Assembly (NCBI GenBank): GCA_030704615.1
Contig: CM060734.1
Span: 36,596,042 to 36,660,041 of the forward strand
DNA: 64,000 nucleotides
Direction of reading: 5' to 3'
Source of the DNA: Takakia lepidozioides
Lineage: Eukaryota; Streptophyta; Takakiopsida; Takakiales; Takakiaceae
Position 1 is the stretch's first letter. Each line of letters starts with the position of its first letter. Made by a program: the position numbers and the translations under genes. The notes under the pieces were generated by a model, which made no database searches, had not been told where the DNA came from, and saw only the letters and a program-made list of their open reading frames with translations. Below are positions 12,901 to 27,900 of the stretch, piece after piece.

Positions 12901-15900
12901 TTTGTTCGTAGTAATCAGTGTGAGAGGTCAGATGGCAGTGAGATGTATAGCTTGAGGGCAAACAATGTATATTGGGTCCAGGTTATTGTGTGTTGAGACT
13001 TCGGGTATGGATACCGCCACGGACCCCACTATGAGTGATCGAGAGAGGTCCAACCTTCCATCCTCGATGTGTAAGTGCAAGAATTAGAGAGCATACTTTC
13101 CACATTTAGAATGCAGCACTTAATGTGGGCATAATATATTTTCTTCTTCTTTGGGGAAGGGTCTACCTTTGGCCAGTCATCCTGTCGAAGGTACAGCTCC
13201 AGTGCTTCAGAAATGTTGCCCAGTTTGACAAGCTGGGCAGCTTCTCCCTTTTCCACCAGATGTTCCTTATACAGCTCATCGACATACTGCATCCCCATCC
13301 ACCAAGAAGAACTTAAAATGACAAGCACTTGAACGCAGTATGCTTGCTCTCACCCTATTGAAGTCCCATCTCTGCGTCTACAAACACTGAAAAACGACCA
13401 GCGTCCCTTAAATATGTGTTTGAGGCCACTTCACTTCAGCAATGGCAGTAAGAGCTGAAATTTTGTTGCAAAATATGTGATTTTCTTTGAACCAACAACC
13501 ACCCTGAAACTCCATACTGTAGGGCAGTTTGTGCCATTGATCCCCATGTGACCTTCTGCTAGGGTTCTGTCTATGAAAGTCTTAAATAGGTATGTGGAAC
13601 ACCATCACCTCCTTACGAAGGGGGATAGGGACTATTTTAAGGATCCCTTGTTGGGATCCATGGTGTTGTCATAGTAAAGAGGGCACCCCTTCCCTTCCAT
13701 AAAATTTTCTCTCCCCTCCAGCTAGCAAGATAATTCTGGGCAACCGTGAAATAGAAAATATGCTAAGGTTTGTTGAAACCTGCTGCAACTGCGGGCCAAA
13801 GCTAGAGCCAAGCCTTCGTGCCTTGTCCCACTGCCCTGCCTGCATGTACATATTTGATGCCTGCACCACCACGCTCCCTGCCCTCATGTGTCATCTACTT
13901 CTTCGCCAGGGAAACGGCACAATCCTTCATAGCAAACTGTAGACTAATCAATTTCAAACAATTTCTCGTCCCCACTTTTTAGCTGACTTGGTCCTTACTC
14001 TTCCCTGGTTGCAAGCCTCTCAGCTGTATGCCTCTTTCAACTTGGGGCGTATAGTTGAAGGCGGTAACAAGCCAACTCTTGCTGCAAACCCTCTAGTTGT
14101 CCAAGTCCATCAGAGCTTGTTTCGGTCCCAACCTCCTGTGGATTCTTCTTCTCCAAGGTTAGTGCAGATATAGTGTCCATAAGCCTGGTCTTTGCATGAC
14201 ACACAAACATGGCTCTACTGAGCTGATTTCTAGCCTAGAGCAAGACGACTAGATACAGACCTCCCTCAGGGCATTGATGTCTTCATAGAGCTCGGCAGCA
14301 TCTTCAAAGCGGCCAGCTGCTGTAAACCGTTTGGCTACCACACCCACCACCTCTGAAAGCCGCTTTGGGACAAATTCTTTTGCTAGTTTGACAGCCATGG
14401 CCCACACCTGATACCCACCATTGGTGTCACCAAAAGAAGTGATTCACGGGATGAACCCTCTTCAACACCACAGAAGCATGAGATCCGAGTGACCTTAGTG
14501 AAAGCTGCATACATAGAACTCTAATAGGTCCCGAATCATTCGCACCAGCAAAGGACAGTAACAATGGAGAACTCCATATGCAAGCATGTATAATGTAACT
14601 TTGGCAAGATTTCACCTGCTCAAGCTTGTCTGTGTTGGGAATGAGGGTGGAGTCCAGCTGGAGGTAAAGATCAACAGCCTCCGTAAAGTTCTGGCTATGT
14701 TCAAGTGCACGTCCACGTGCTAGATGGCTTTCAATTGTCTCCTCTCCTCCATTTTGACTGCAACAGGTGAAACAAGAGCTTATAGAGATAACGGTTGAAG
14801 CTCTCTGTTGATGTCTTGTTGTTCTACTTTGTCCATTGGCCCCATCTCCCCGCTTTCTCTAGCACAGGTCTATGGCCAAGGCTGCAGCAAGACAGTCTAA
14901 TGAGTACGATTTCTTGGAGCTAAGTGAGGTCAGTGGCCACAATGCCTGACTTTTTCTCTTGAGGGGGTGACCAAGTGGTGGCCATTTTTGCCACACCTGT
15001 GCATAACCAGGAGGCCCTGGGTTTTACATTCAGTACAGACACCTCCATCCATTGGATCAGTGGGGAAGTGCTTAAAGCAGTATGCTCTGTAGATTGCTGG
15101 ACATTTTCCTCTTTTTTCCTCTTTTCATTACCTTTGCATGAATGCTGCAAGATCACAATGGATGTCCGACAGTTTTGAGGGCAAGAAGTTCTCAGCAATG
15201 CGAAGGGCATCCTCCCACTGCATCTTGTCTCTATACATCATCACTGCAAGGTCGGGCCTTTTTGCCTGGCCAAACCAAAGACAAGGTCAATCAGTTGCAA
15301 TAACTGCCATGAACTAAGCTGCCATGCATTTCATAGATTTTCATCTGCATTATAAAGTAGATTTTCATCTCTTGTGTGATTTTTTATCTCTTGTATGAGT
15401 GGGAAAGCAAGTTTCTCTTAGTGGAAGCTATGAAGTTTGACCATTGTGGGTTAACGACTTTGTTTTTCCCTCGGTTGAAGAGAGTCTTCCTTGTCTTGGA
15501 CCCAGTAGTGCAATGTGTGGAAGTGGATGTTTGCCAACAGTGGGGACAGGTGGCTTCCCTGTGGGGTGTCCCCCCAATGCTTTTGAGGGTCCAGCCTCTA
15601 CCGGTAGTCTCCCCGTATCCCACTCTTAGCACCTCCCAAATGAATCATATGAATCTCTTATCTCCGATCTTTTTCTCCAACAGGTTCACCAAAATTTGGT
15701 GGTTGATTGAGTCGTAGTATTTTGTTACAACCCCTTCCAACGCCCAGTGATGGTTTCGCGGCCCAGTCCTAATTGACCGTGGGGCCGAGCGGCCTGAACG
15801 GAAACCTGGAGAAGTGCCGAGGGAGATCGGTTCAAATCATTTCAAGTATTTCCCAATTACTTCCTTCTAGTTGAAACTGTTCCGAGCGAAGTTCCTGGAG

Positions 15901-18900
15901 GGTTTCCTGTATCCAGGTTTTTCTGATGCCGTCTAATGTTTCTGTTTCGCCGTTAGGAGCCGGCGTGATTGCCCCAGGATGGACTTAAGACATTCGTACA
16001 CCAACTCGATCAGGTCCTCTTCGAGTAGGAGTCTGTAGAGGTTAAGGTCAACGTGGTTGAGGTTTCCTCTGTTATTGTTAAGAATGGAATGCAGTTCACT
16101 CGCTATCAGGTTATCCGTTTGTCTGACTAGTGAAGTTCCTACACGCCTGCACGCCTAGCTCGCGTAGCAGGGGTATAGCAAAAATAGTTTTTTGAACCCC
16201 GTTTGTTGGGGGCCTCCTCGGCAAGGTGAAGTGGCGGGTCACCTGCCGTCCCGTGCTTGACAAGAATGGCGTCATCCGGTTAGGTGTCGGGATTGGGAAC
16301 ATCGGATCCTTCGTAGCGGGTGAGGCGTACTTGGGCCTCGCAATTGCTTGTGCCCTTGACTTTCTGGCTGCTGGGATTTCGGGGGAGTTGACGCATTGAG
16401 CCGGTAGGGGGTCCGCCAGGTTCGCCCCCTGTTGGTGCTGTTTACATTGTTGCTTTTGGTTCCTCCCGTTGCACCTTCATGGTTCCATCTTTCGGAAGCC
16501 CCCAAAGGAGGGTTTCTTTCACCCCCCTCATTTTTGCTTGTGGGGTCTCCCCTACACGCCAACTAGAGAGAGAGTACGTCTGTCTGTCGCCATCCCTTAT
16601 GCAAGGTTATGGCGAAGTGAACGTCATCCATTCTGGTTAGCACGTCGCATCCCACTATATAGTAAACGAGGAGATAAATCCGACAGCAAATGATATGGGT
16701 GTTTTGAATTTTTGGTCCTCCCCACATGGTACGAGATAGTCAACATACCTTAAGAAAGAGAACCTCTGCTTTGGTTAGCTCCTTCTTTTTCATCAATAGC
16801 TGTGCTTGGGCCACCTGTATTCACCCCAGAAGGTAATCATAAAAACCATGCAAGAAGAAAGCACCAAGGGTTCAACCCTATTAATGTAGGATTGCCTGGC
16901 CCACCCTGGACCTGACAAGTGAGCCAGTCCCTCCTACTGGCGAGGCAATCCCTGAATGCACCCTTAGGTCGTATCTCCATTGACAGGAGCCGGTCCTGGT
17001 TCAGTGGCAGACCCGTCAGGGGGTTCGCAAACAGGTGACATGTCTGCATTGACTTGCCATTGACCCTAACACATGAAGGTGATGTTGTTGGAGGGGTGGC
17101 TGGTTAAAAATAATCCCACCTACACTCAATGGAAGATGGAACTACTGGCCATCATGTGTTGCAAGCGTATGCTAGCTATGGTAGCCTCTTGATGATGATG
17201 ATACTGATATGTTCTCTTGCCCTTCTCCAAAGATGGCTGGCTGGTTGCCACACTTGCAAGGGCTACCTGCTCCTCCAGCCTCACCTCACAAGGAGGGGTG
17301 GAAGGAGCCGGCTCCGGCAGCATCGCCAGGCCTCTATCAAGACGAGAACCCATCAGTGGGGACATTGGTTTTCCTGGTCCTCGTTATATTGCATACCATT
17401 TCTCCTGGGGCAGTTCAAGGTTTTCACCCACAGATTCTCCTCAGCCCAGAGTTCCCACAGCCCTTGCACACAATCCGTGAAGCTGCCACAGAACATAATT
17501 GTAAATAGCATATCCTTTTAGTTGTACAGATGTGCCACATTGGGCCAAGGTTGCTCATCCACCTGCCAGTACTGATGTCATGACAAGGGGGTAAAGAGAA
17601 AGGACGGGAGAAAGGGACCTCAACATCAGCCATGGCAGCAGGGTCACATAAATCAGCCACCCGCAAAGCTGCTGCCCAGTCCTGTTGATGAATGTACATG
17701 TCGATGGCCTCACGGGGTTTCCCTACTTTAATGAAGGCGTCTTCTGCATCCCTGAAACGACCCTCATCTTCCAAAAACATTGCATATTTTAATTGCACCT
17801 GTGCAGACGTAAATAGATCTCAAATCCACTGGGGTACACCATCTGTGTATTCTAAACTGAAGCCTCTGGAATTTCCTCCGACATCATCCCTTACAGGGCT
17901 ACACCTCAAAAGAGACGCTTCTTAAGGAGGAGGTGACAGTATGGCTGCTATCTAAGAGGAGTTGGCAAGCCTAAAGAAGAGCAATAGAAAACTATGAAAG
18001 AGAACAAAATAGCAGAGGATGAAGAGGAAACAAGGATAGTAGGATAGGTACTCTATATACGGAAGTAAATAAGAACCTTTGAGATGAATGTTTGTGTGGG
18101 GAGAAGGAAAGGATTAATTGGTAGTATGTGAAAGTAGAGCATTTTACACCATGCCTCATGAGTTGATTGTGATGTACCCTTGAGGAAGAAAAAGCTTTAA
18201 TCAAATTGTGAAAGACAGAAAATAAAGAGAAAGAAGGAAAGCAATCTTATTTCATCCACTGATATCCTAGTGAGCTAAGAGGGACTAGTAAAACCACACC
18301 TCATTATCTGCACGAAGATGGAGCATCTCGTGAAGGTAGGCTGCCAAACATTTGTGGTCTACAAAGCTAATGCTTCTGCCAGGATGGGAGAGAAAACCTC
18401 TGGAAGCTTGTGCTTCAAGGAAGCACGGCAAAGATCAAAGGCATGCTCAAAGGCTCCTGCCTCCATAGCATATTCAATTGCCTGTTCCACCAACCCCAGC
18501 TTGACCAGCAACTGCGCTCCTGTTTCACCTCCCAGGGACACAGCCCAAGCATATGCCACCTAACTCCAAGAATGTCCAACTCCAAGCCCTAAATACATGG
18601 AGGAAAAGGTGATATTTTATAATTTCGCTTGGGAAGAAGTTATTGCCAATCCACTCTCCTAGACCACTTGACCCATTTGTAAAGGCTAGAGGGTCTAAGC
18701 ACCTGCTTGGAGCCGTTGATTCCCCCAAAAAGCTTAGCCACTCGCATCGCGTCTTCCCACAGACCATTTGCACTATACATCTGCCAGCAAGACAATGTTA
18801 CACTCTAGAGGCAGGTCTTACCCTTAGTTGATATTACAGAGACAATTTGCAGGCAAGTACCTTAACAGTGCTCTTCCAGTCCTGTGCGCCCAGGTAGTGC

Positions 18901-21900
18901 TGCTCAGCATCCCTCAACGAACCTGCTCAACACCACGTAAACTTATGAAAGTTGAATGAAAACCTGTTGCTGGAAATCAACAGTGAACACTGTATGACTA
19001 ACAAGGGAGTATCTGTCATGTGGCTCTGTGAGCTAGAAATTACAGTTGAGTATTACCCTCGCTTTCAAGTTGCTGGGCGAGATGAAGATGGGTTTCAAGC
19101 AGTAAATCCTGCAACAGCCATTAAGAAAATGAGCGAATGCATAATGTAAGATGGAAACACACTTTCGTAAGTATGGGTAGCACTTTGATTCTCTCAAGCT
19201 AAAACTTGTTCACGGCATAGGTTTTAAGTCCATCTTCTAACCCAAAACCTGAATGATCCTCCATGATCCAACCAAAAATGCTTGGAGCAGTGGAGAAGAA
19301 CTGGTAGAGCCCCAAGAAGAGGGTATCAAACCCGGCGGTGCTTGGCAACAAGGCGAATCATGTGGTCAAAGATACGCGCTTTTTTGTACATATTAATTGC
19401 CAGGTCATGCTCCAGGGCGTCAAGATACAGCTTTTCTGCATCCTTGTACCGCCCCATTGCCTCCAATTCTCCAGCTCGCTGTAGATATAGGGCTGATGCT
19501 TCTGCCTCTGACAAGTACCGGGCTGCCACCTAGACAGAGTCGTTTGGTCGAGGGCTATTTGGTGGAAGATAGTATAATATACTGAAATAGGCAAGTGAGC
19601 AAGTCCAAAGAAGCAGCAGCAGAAAATCACCTACTTCCACTGGAAACCCAAACGGGCTTTGGGACAAATGGAATTCTAGATGTGAGAGAGGAGGACAGGA
19701 ACTTTAAACATCTACACGAGGAGAGAGAGAGAACTTGATGTGCAGCTTCCCACTTGTTGGCACGAATATACATTTCTACAGCCTCGCTCGCCAACTTGGC
19801 CCTCACAAAATAAATTTCAGCTTCAGTATACTGCTTTGCTGCCTCAAAGTGGCGGGCCAGCCTCTTGAAAAGGGGGAGTGCAACCTGAAGATGGAGCTTC
19901 TACATCAGCATTTAGACAAATTTTCTCACTGTCACCCTCAAACAGACTGTCCTGGTTGAGTCCATACCCAACTGGTTTAAATAGCCTCCAGGATACATCA
20001 TAGCCAACAGTACCGAGAACAATCAATCAGACAATAGGTCACTCCACTAGGACACAACTGGGCACTCAATGGGACAAAAGAGATCAACCTTTGTGTCTTG
20101 TGCCTCTACAATTTGAACAGCTTTGGTCCACTGACGTGACGTGATGGCAGATTCAATAGCCTTGGTGCTGCGTCCCGCTTCAATAAAGTGATTGATGGCA
20201 GCGTCAACCTGTAACGTCCTTGTCATTAAAGAATCCAGAGAAATTTAGGGTGGAAAATTTTAGACAACAATCAGGGTACCTCGATTGTCAGGCCAGTTGA
20301 AAATTATGTTAGATTAACATAAAGAATCTTGACCGCATGATCAGTTTTGGTTGGGGATATGTTTCTTGAAAGACATCGACTTGGAATGAGGACAACTCTG
20401 TTCTTTGCTTTCTGAGAACTTCTCTTCATAAATCTTCTTTCACTCTTCTCCCTGGAGATTTAGTTGCTTTTGGGCTGTTTGTGGCCCCCCTCTCGTTATA
20501 AAGCACCATTTCATTTCTCTTCTTGTTTCTTTCATCCGCGGACGTTATAAAGTACCATTTCATTTCTTTTCATTTCCACTTGTCTCACAAGCCCGGTGAG
20601 TTTCCCACCGACGTTATAAAGTACCATTTCATTTCATCTCATTTCTCTTTCTTCTCAAAAGTACCATCCCATTTCAGACCAACAGGGCCAGGGCTTTAGG
20701 CAGTCTGCGGATAGAGAATGGTAGGTGGGAAAATCTGCAAATGAAGACTGACTATGCCCCGCTTGCGTTGGGAACTACAGGTGAATTAAAAGTGAAGAAT
20801 ATTTTTTCTTTCACTGCCCTTTATACTACGAGATTCAACTGCTTATTCTCGGATAACCAATCTCTCGCGGAGGTCTTCCAATATGAGGATCAGAAATGCT
20901 CGGCAGCATTCCTGCATGAAGTGTTGACTCTCAAGCCAATCCCTTGAGCTTTAGTTGCTTTTGGGCTGTTTGTGGCCCCTCTCTCTTCTTGTTTCTTTCC
21001 TGCAACGGGAGGACCGCCTATGCCCAGCTTGCACCGGGCGCAACCGGAAATTGAAACTGAAGAACACTTCTTCTTTTATTGCCGTCTATATTATGAGATC
21101 CGTGGGAGATTCCACTGTCTATGGCATGGAACTCAATCTCTCACTGGAGTCTTCCACTATGAGGATCAGAAATGCTTGGCAGCTTACCTGCACGAGGCCT
21201 TCACCATTAGACAATCCCTTGAGCACTAGTTGCTTTTGGGCTGTTTTTTGGCTCTGATTTTGTCTCCTCTCTCCTTTGTGCCATCTCTTCTATGTATGAG
21301 ATTGTCACTGGCATGGTCAACGTCGCTGGTGAATTCTCAGCTGAGATCCACAGCAACATTGGAGTCAAACAGGGCTGCCCCCTTTCACCTACCCTGTTCG
21401 GGATCTACATTGCGCCTTGGAGAGTTAATATCAAAAACCATGGGGTTGGGGTCCCATTGATGGGGGACCAACCCAATCAGATCTCCTCTATGCTGATGAT
21501 GTTGCCCTTTTGGCACAATCCCCGGTCTTTCTGCAACGCCATCTCAAAATTTTGGAACAGTTCTGCAAAGACTATGGGATGCAGGTCAATCTTAGCAAGA
21601 CCGAGATCATGGTCTTCAATGGCCAGGCTGATCCTAGATTCATCTTCAACCAGCAGGAAATTGAGATTGTGAAATCATACCGGTACCTAGGTCTGGTTAT
21701 CCACTCCCCAAGTTTCACTTTGCAGCCACTGCCTTGGACACGTTGACTAAAGGTAAGGCGACCTCCGTCGCCTTCAGGCCAAATGCAAGCAAATACATCG
21801 GCGGCATCCCCCGACCAAAAAGTGGCTGTTTGACACCGTCGTCAGCCCTGCAACCATCTATGGTTGTGAGTTCTGGGCACCTGGTGTCCCTGTCTCCTGG

Positions 21901-24900
21901 TGGGAAAAGAATTTGGAACCATTACAGTCATCTTTTCTCCAAGCATGCTTGGCGCCAGGAGCACAACTCCCTCTCTCAGATCCTAGGTGCAGAGTTCGCA
22001 TGTGTACCATTGCAATCCGAGGCCCTCTTCAGTTTACAATCTTTCTCCATAGATTGCAGGCCCTTCCACCCAAAGGGCTAGTGGCAAGGGCCTCACAACA
22101 TCTATGAGGCTCAAAGCTGCAGGTTTCAGGAACTCCTGGTATGCTCGAGTGGACAGTTTATTTCAACGTAACGGACTTTCTACTGCTTTCCTATTACCAA
22201 TGAACCCAGATGAGGTGGACATCACATCCAGACATGACGCAACAGACTCATTCGGAGAGAGCTTATGGAATTACATGTCAAGACCTTGGATGCTACCCAA
22301 TCTCACGACAAGCTCCACTTCTAGCGAAGACATTCCTGGTGCTCCGCGATGATAGAATCTTGAGACCAAATTACCTTCCAGCACCATTATCCTCCTTCCC
22401 TCTTGAGGGCATTGGGGCGGTTCAGGGTGGGTTCCCACACCTACGGATAGAGACTGGCAGATGGGAAAACCTGCACGGGAGGACCGCCTATGTCCAGCTT
22501 GCATAGGGCGCAGCAAGGAAATTGAAACTGAAGAACACTTCTTCTTCTACTGCCCTCTATACTACGAGATCCGTGGGAGATTTCACTGTTTATTTCAGTG
22601 GAACCCAAACTCTCACTGATTCTCTTCACTATGAGGATCAAAAATGCGTGGCACCTACTTACCGAGGCCTTCACCCTTAGACAATTGCGAAACATTAATT
22701 GTGGTTTTCTGGATTTGTTCCTCTCTCATGTTTTTCTTCATTTTGTCCCATAAGCTCACGAGCTTTCCGCGGACGTTATAAAGCACCATTTCATTTCATT
22801 TCATTTCTCTTGTATTTCACATTTTGTCCCATAAGCTCCTTGAGCTTTCCGCGGACGTTATAAAGTACCATTTCATTTCATTTCCAAATCCCTTTCACAT
22901 CACACACAATCTCACTGAAGCTGACACGGAAAAAGGATACTACACCAAACATGTGCAAGAAGTTCTACTCATCTACTCTTCAAGCAAGACAAAGTCCATA
23001 TTGGACTAGGGAGCTCGAGATTGCCTGGTTTTGGGAGACCAACCAGTCCCCCCACTCCTCTTCAAGACAAACCACCTCGCTGGGAAAAACTCGGCGGGCA
23101 AGGTCTACTCCGCGACGATATGCATGTCCTCGTCGATATGCCTCCTTTGCTCTATCGTACTTTCCTAACCTTTCCAGAAAGTCACCAGCCTGTCCCCCAG
23201 CCCTCAACTAACAGGGGTCAAAAGTGAATGAACAAAGGAAACTGGGCTGCTTTCTGCATTCTGCAAAAACTTGCCTTGGTCAAGCTCTCATAGACCTTAC
23301 AAGTAGAAGGGGGTGAAAATGTACTCATTGACTCACTGACCGTCCACTAGTAGGACAAACCCTTTTGAGCATAGTCGTCATGGGAAGCCAACCCTCCAGG
23401 AGCTGATTGTTCTTTGCATGTGTGAGACCCAACCTGAAAATATCCACAGCACACGTGGCTGATGATATTCTGATCATAGGGGATGGGATATTTATTTTAT
23501 TCTCTAGAATTGATTCCATACTACGCCAGGATGACTATCGATAGCCTTGAGAGCATAGGCCCTTTCAGATAATAGTTGTGGAACAGTAATGGAGAAATGG
23601 AAGTTAGGCCAGAGATGCCAGAGGTTGTGCCAATCTGGCTGGTTACACGGTCATGAAGGCGACACTCACATCAAACTAGAAGCACCGTTGTTTAAAGCCT
23701 GACTTCCATTGCCCTGGACAGAAACAAAGGCAGGCTCCTTCAAAACGGGAATATTGTGCCAAGATGAACATTACCTTTTCAAACATGGCAGCCCGAAGAA
23801 GAGCTCCTGCAATGGATTCTAGAACCTCACTCTGCCATGCAACAATGGACCACACAACAGTTCTTAATTGAATCCTTCCATGAGACAAATGTTTCTCAGG
23901 GGTTCGTGAAAAATTCAGGTACTGACCATACTGTGAAGAGAAATATAGAAAGCTATAATTAACTTTGCTTTCACAATGATAGTGGCCATTCTTCCCCCAC
24001 ATTTATCCCCACTGTCCCCTGACATGAGAGATCATGCCTTACTACTGGAATGGCATATCCCCCACATCCCTCACCAGTGATTGGGCAGCCTCAGAGTTGG
24101 GTACATCTGACAATGCAGACAAAATCTCTCAAATAATCATGTTAAGTATTTGGAAATCAAACCTGGAATGGATAAGACGGGTTATTGTTAGCGCACTCTG
24201 CTGCATGCCCTGGTAGACCACCTTTCAGGAACAAAGTGATGGCACCTAGCACATCACCTTCAGTTTCCTTGACTCTCCCTGCTTCTTCCTCCTAAGAACC
24301 ACTTATTGTACTCAGATGCAGTTCTGTTTAAATTTAATGAGAGTCATAACATATCAGTCAGTGGTACAGTATCTAATAATCTATTGTGAATCCAGTAAAA
24401 ATCCCTAGCAAAATCCCAATGAGCTCTGCCTGCCATCATGTTATAGGTTTAGAAATTAGCTCGAAATGCTATCTATAGAGAAAAATGCTGGAACTTCCGT
24501 TTTTGCATCCAAAGACAGCCTTTCAGATATCTGATTGCTTTGCAACAGATTTGTAGCCTTAGATGCATACCTGCCCCGTCTGCAGCAGCCATTCGTAGTG
24601 ACTCTGCCTCAAACACTCCGCATCTGGATGGTTCTGGCTTTCAGCCACAGCTATGGCCTCCTTCCATCTGACAATTATGATATTTCAGTCAATCCATTGG
24701 CTGCTATTTCTGGTAAGACGGAACAAAAATGCATTGTGGGAAGGGACATACAAAGGTGGGGCAAGAGAGAGGAGAGAAAAAAAAGAAGTGCCATCATAGT
24801 TGATTCATGTAGACATTGACTATGATGTACACTTGGGCATCACTGTTGCAGCAATACTGACTCTCTTGCAGCCAGTCATTAAGTTTCACCCACCAAAACC

Positions 24901-27900
24901 CAGCCACATGCAGAGAGGTAGAGAAAGAATTTAAAGGTTCATAAATGTGCTGCATTATGCCAAGACAATTACCTATGGCACTCCGTGTACATTTGGATCG
25001 TCTCAGCAACTCGACCATGTTCCAGCAAAAGTGTCTCTGCTAACTGAAAGATACCCAAAGAGACACCACATGAATAGTCCTTCCAGTTTGGGCGATATGA
25101 CCACTGTAACCTCTGTGCATGCAATCCGTAAAGGATGATGGCAGGGAACTCCAAACATGTGGCCTCTCTACTTAATAAAATTCATTTATATTGGTGGCAT
25201 TGTTTATGGGGTGCTTGGCAATAGGGTAAACATGGGAAGTGCATTATAACTGCAACTAAGGCTGTATTATGAAGTACCACAATGGTATTGAATTCAATAC
25301 CTCCACTCCCCACTAATCTGAGACCAGCTGCGGGGAAGTTGATTCTAAAAAAAGTGGCAATAATTGTAAAAGATGAGGTTGAATTCTGTGATTGTCACCC
25401 AAGTGGAAGGGAATATATGCAATGGGTCTCAAGCATTCTCTGGGGAAACTCCCATGCGGCAAAAAGGAGAAGACCTTCCACTGATGCTGAAGCAAAGCTA
25501 GCTTAGCCCGCACAAGATAGTGATCCAGCCCATCACTCCCAGCTTCTTGGACAATCACCTCTTTCACCTTGTTCACCTGCATCACAGCTCAAACGTAAAT
25601 TTGTCGAGTGTCACACTCCCCTGAGCCAATCAAAGACGGAATCCACTACCAGCAAGAAGGTCACCTCAATAACATACTAGCAGACCTATCTTTAAGATGT
25701 TCATTACTGGTTTCAAACAAATCTACGTAAATTCATAAATTTTCCAAGGCCCTCTTCTTCACAGTATGCTCTCTACAGCTGGTTGCAAAGAAACAGTGAG
25801 GTATAGGATGTACTCATAAGCCTTTGTTGTCTGTAGCCTTGTGGCCATAGGGAATAGGTACTACCTTTGTGAAGGGCTCGCTCCAGTACTGTGACATACC
25901 TTGGAATGAACAGTTCGTTCGGGGTTTCCAGATATCCTCTAGAAAGCCCTTCACACAAGCATCAATCTGCTGTGTGTGAGGAGCCCAAAAGCGAGAGCCC
26001 AACAGGATCAGGGCTGTAGCCTCAAAGGAAGGTATAGAAGTATAGATTGTACTCATAAGACGTTGTTTGCCGTAGCCTTGTGGCCATTGACCCCGCGCCC
26101 AGTTTGAGCGGGAACAAAAGGGACAGAACCTACCTCTGTCAGGGGCTGACGTTGGTAGTAAGACTTACCTCCATATAAAGAATTAATCCGGGTTTTCCAG
26201 ATATCCTCTAGAAATCCCTTCACACAAGCATCAATCTGCTGTGTGTGATTTGCCCAAAAACTAGGCCTCAGGAGGGCCTGGGCTTTTGGTATAGAAGTAT
26301 AGAGAAAGGGTATAAGGTCGGCCTCATTAGAAGGGACTATCAGACCTTGTGCATGAAGCGAGCTTTTGCCACATCTCCAAGTGCTGCATAGCAACGCTCA
26401 GCAATAGCAAGCTCCCTATGGTGCAGTGCTGTTTCAGCAAGCTGTGTACACATAATCAACAGAAAGACATATTGGAGTTGCTCTGAACAACATCAATAAA
26501 ATGGCAATCCAATGGCAACAACTTTACTGTAAAGTATCACTCTTGCTATGTAACTATAATACATGAAAATTCAAGCATATGCATGAATGCATTCCTATGG
26601 TTTTCTGATGATCAGCACAGTGGTTTTACAGAGGAGAATAAACCTGTTTCCACATAGCTTCTGTTTCCGGTGCAAGCTGGAGGGGCTCAAGAATGGCTAC
26701 AGCATGGTCATAGTCAAGGGTCTCCAATGCTGACCCAAATTCAATCAATGCTTCATCCAACACATAGCTTACCTGCATGACATAGATTCCCAATTTGCTA
26801 TGTGAGATATCAGGAATCTTTGCTGATGAATCAATGTAAAAGCCTACTCTGTCATCAATAATAGTGTGGCATGTGAAACCAGAAGAACAGCAACCGCGTT
26901 AAGTTCAACATCACTCGGGTTTAGACTAAGCCCCACAGCATTGCTGCCTTCATCCACGATGACTTCAGTGCGACCCTGTGTCCTCTCAATACCCTCGACC
27001 TCTCCCTGCTCCATGCCAACCAGCTACCCTTCAGTTCTGGCAGTTGGATTTACAAGTAATTTGCAGTTAGATTGATCCCTCTTGGATTCTTTAAGTTTTG
27101 GAAAGACAACTGAGAAAACATTCAACACGATCAATTAAAGGCAAATAGTAGCCCACATAATCACATCTGATAAGAGGCAGTACTGACTCCTTCAAGCCTT
27201 CATTGGTAAAGTTGCGTCTCAGTTGCATTGGAGATACATAATAACCAAGTTGCATACACAAACCTTGATGGGAAAAATGGTAGCCTGTTCTGGGTTTTTG
27301 ATGCTGTACCACACATACAAATTTCCCCGGTTCTACCAACCCCACAAACAAAAACAATATCAGGTCTATCAGACCACATATGATCCATGCAGAGAAACAT
27401 AACTCTAATGTGAGAATTTCCCTAGAAGATGCTTCAACAACTCCCTAAGTCCCGCTGTTAGGACTGTCATTAAATGATGATTGTCAGAGCTGAGCAATGA
27501 CTGCAGACACTCAGTGTCACTTGTGCTAAAGCAATGCCTCCAGACCAGGAGAACCTCGTAAAAAACTTCACAAGGAGAATGTACTCATAAGACTTTGTTT
27601 GCTGGAGCCTTGTGGCCAAGGAGAGTTAGTGGATTTGTTACCTGTGCCACAACAACGTCGCTGTCAGGCACCCATTGTACATAGCTGCAAAAGCTCAGCA
27701 GCGTCATCCTCTCCTGAGTGATGTTTCAGTTCCCAAGTCCAAGACATCAGCTTTTGCCACATAAAATTGAATGATGGCCAAACTCAATGTGCAGTACTCC
27801 ATCAAATACTGATCATGCATATTTGCAAGGACTAAAACAAGGAACCCTGGTGAAGCACTCCAAAAGAGAAATGAAATGAAATGGTGCTTTATAACGTCCA

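Noticed and set aside
15384-15717. Plus-strand ORFs of 60-113 codons near 15.5 kb
   Set aside because: They are shadows of the minus-strand group II maturase remnant.
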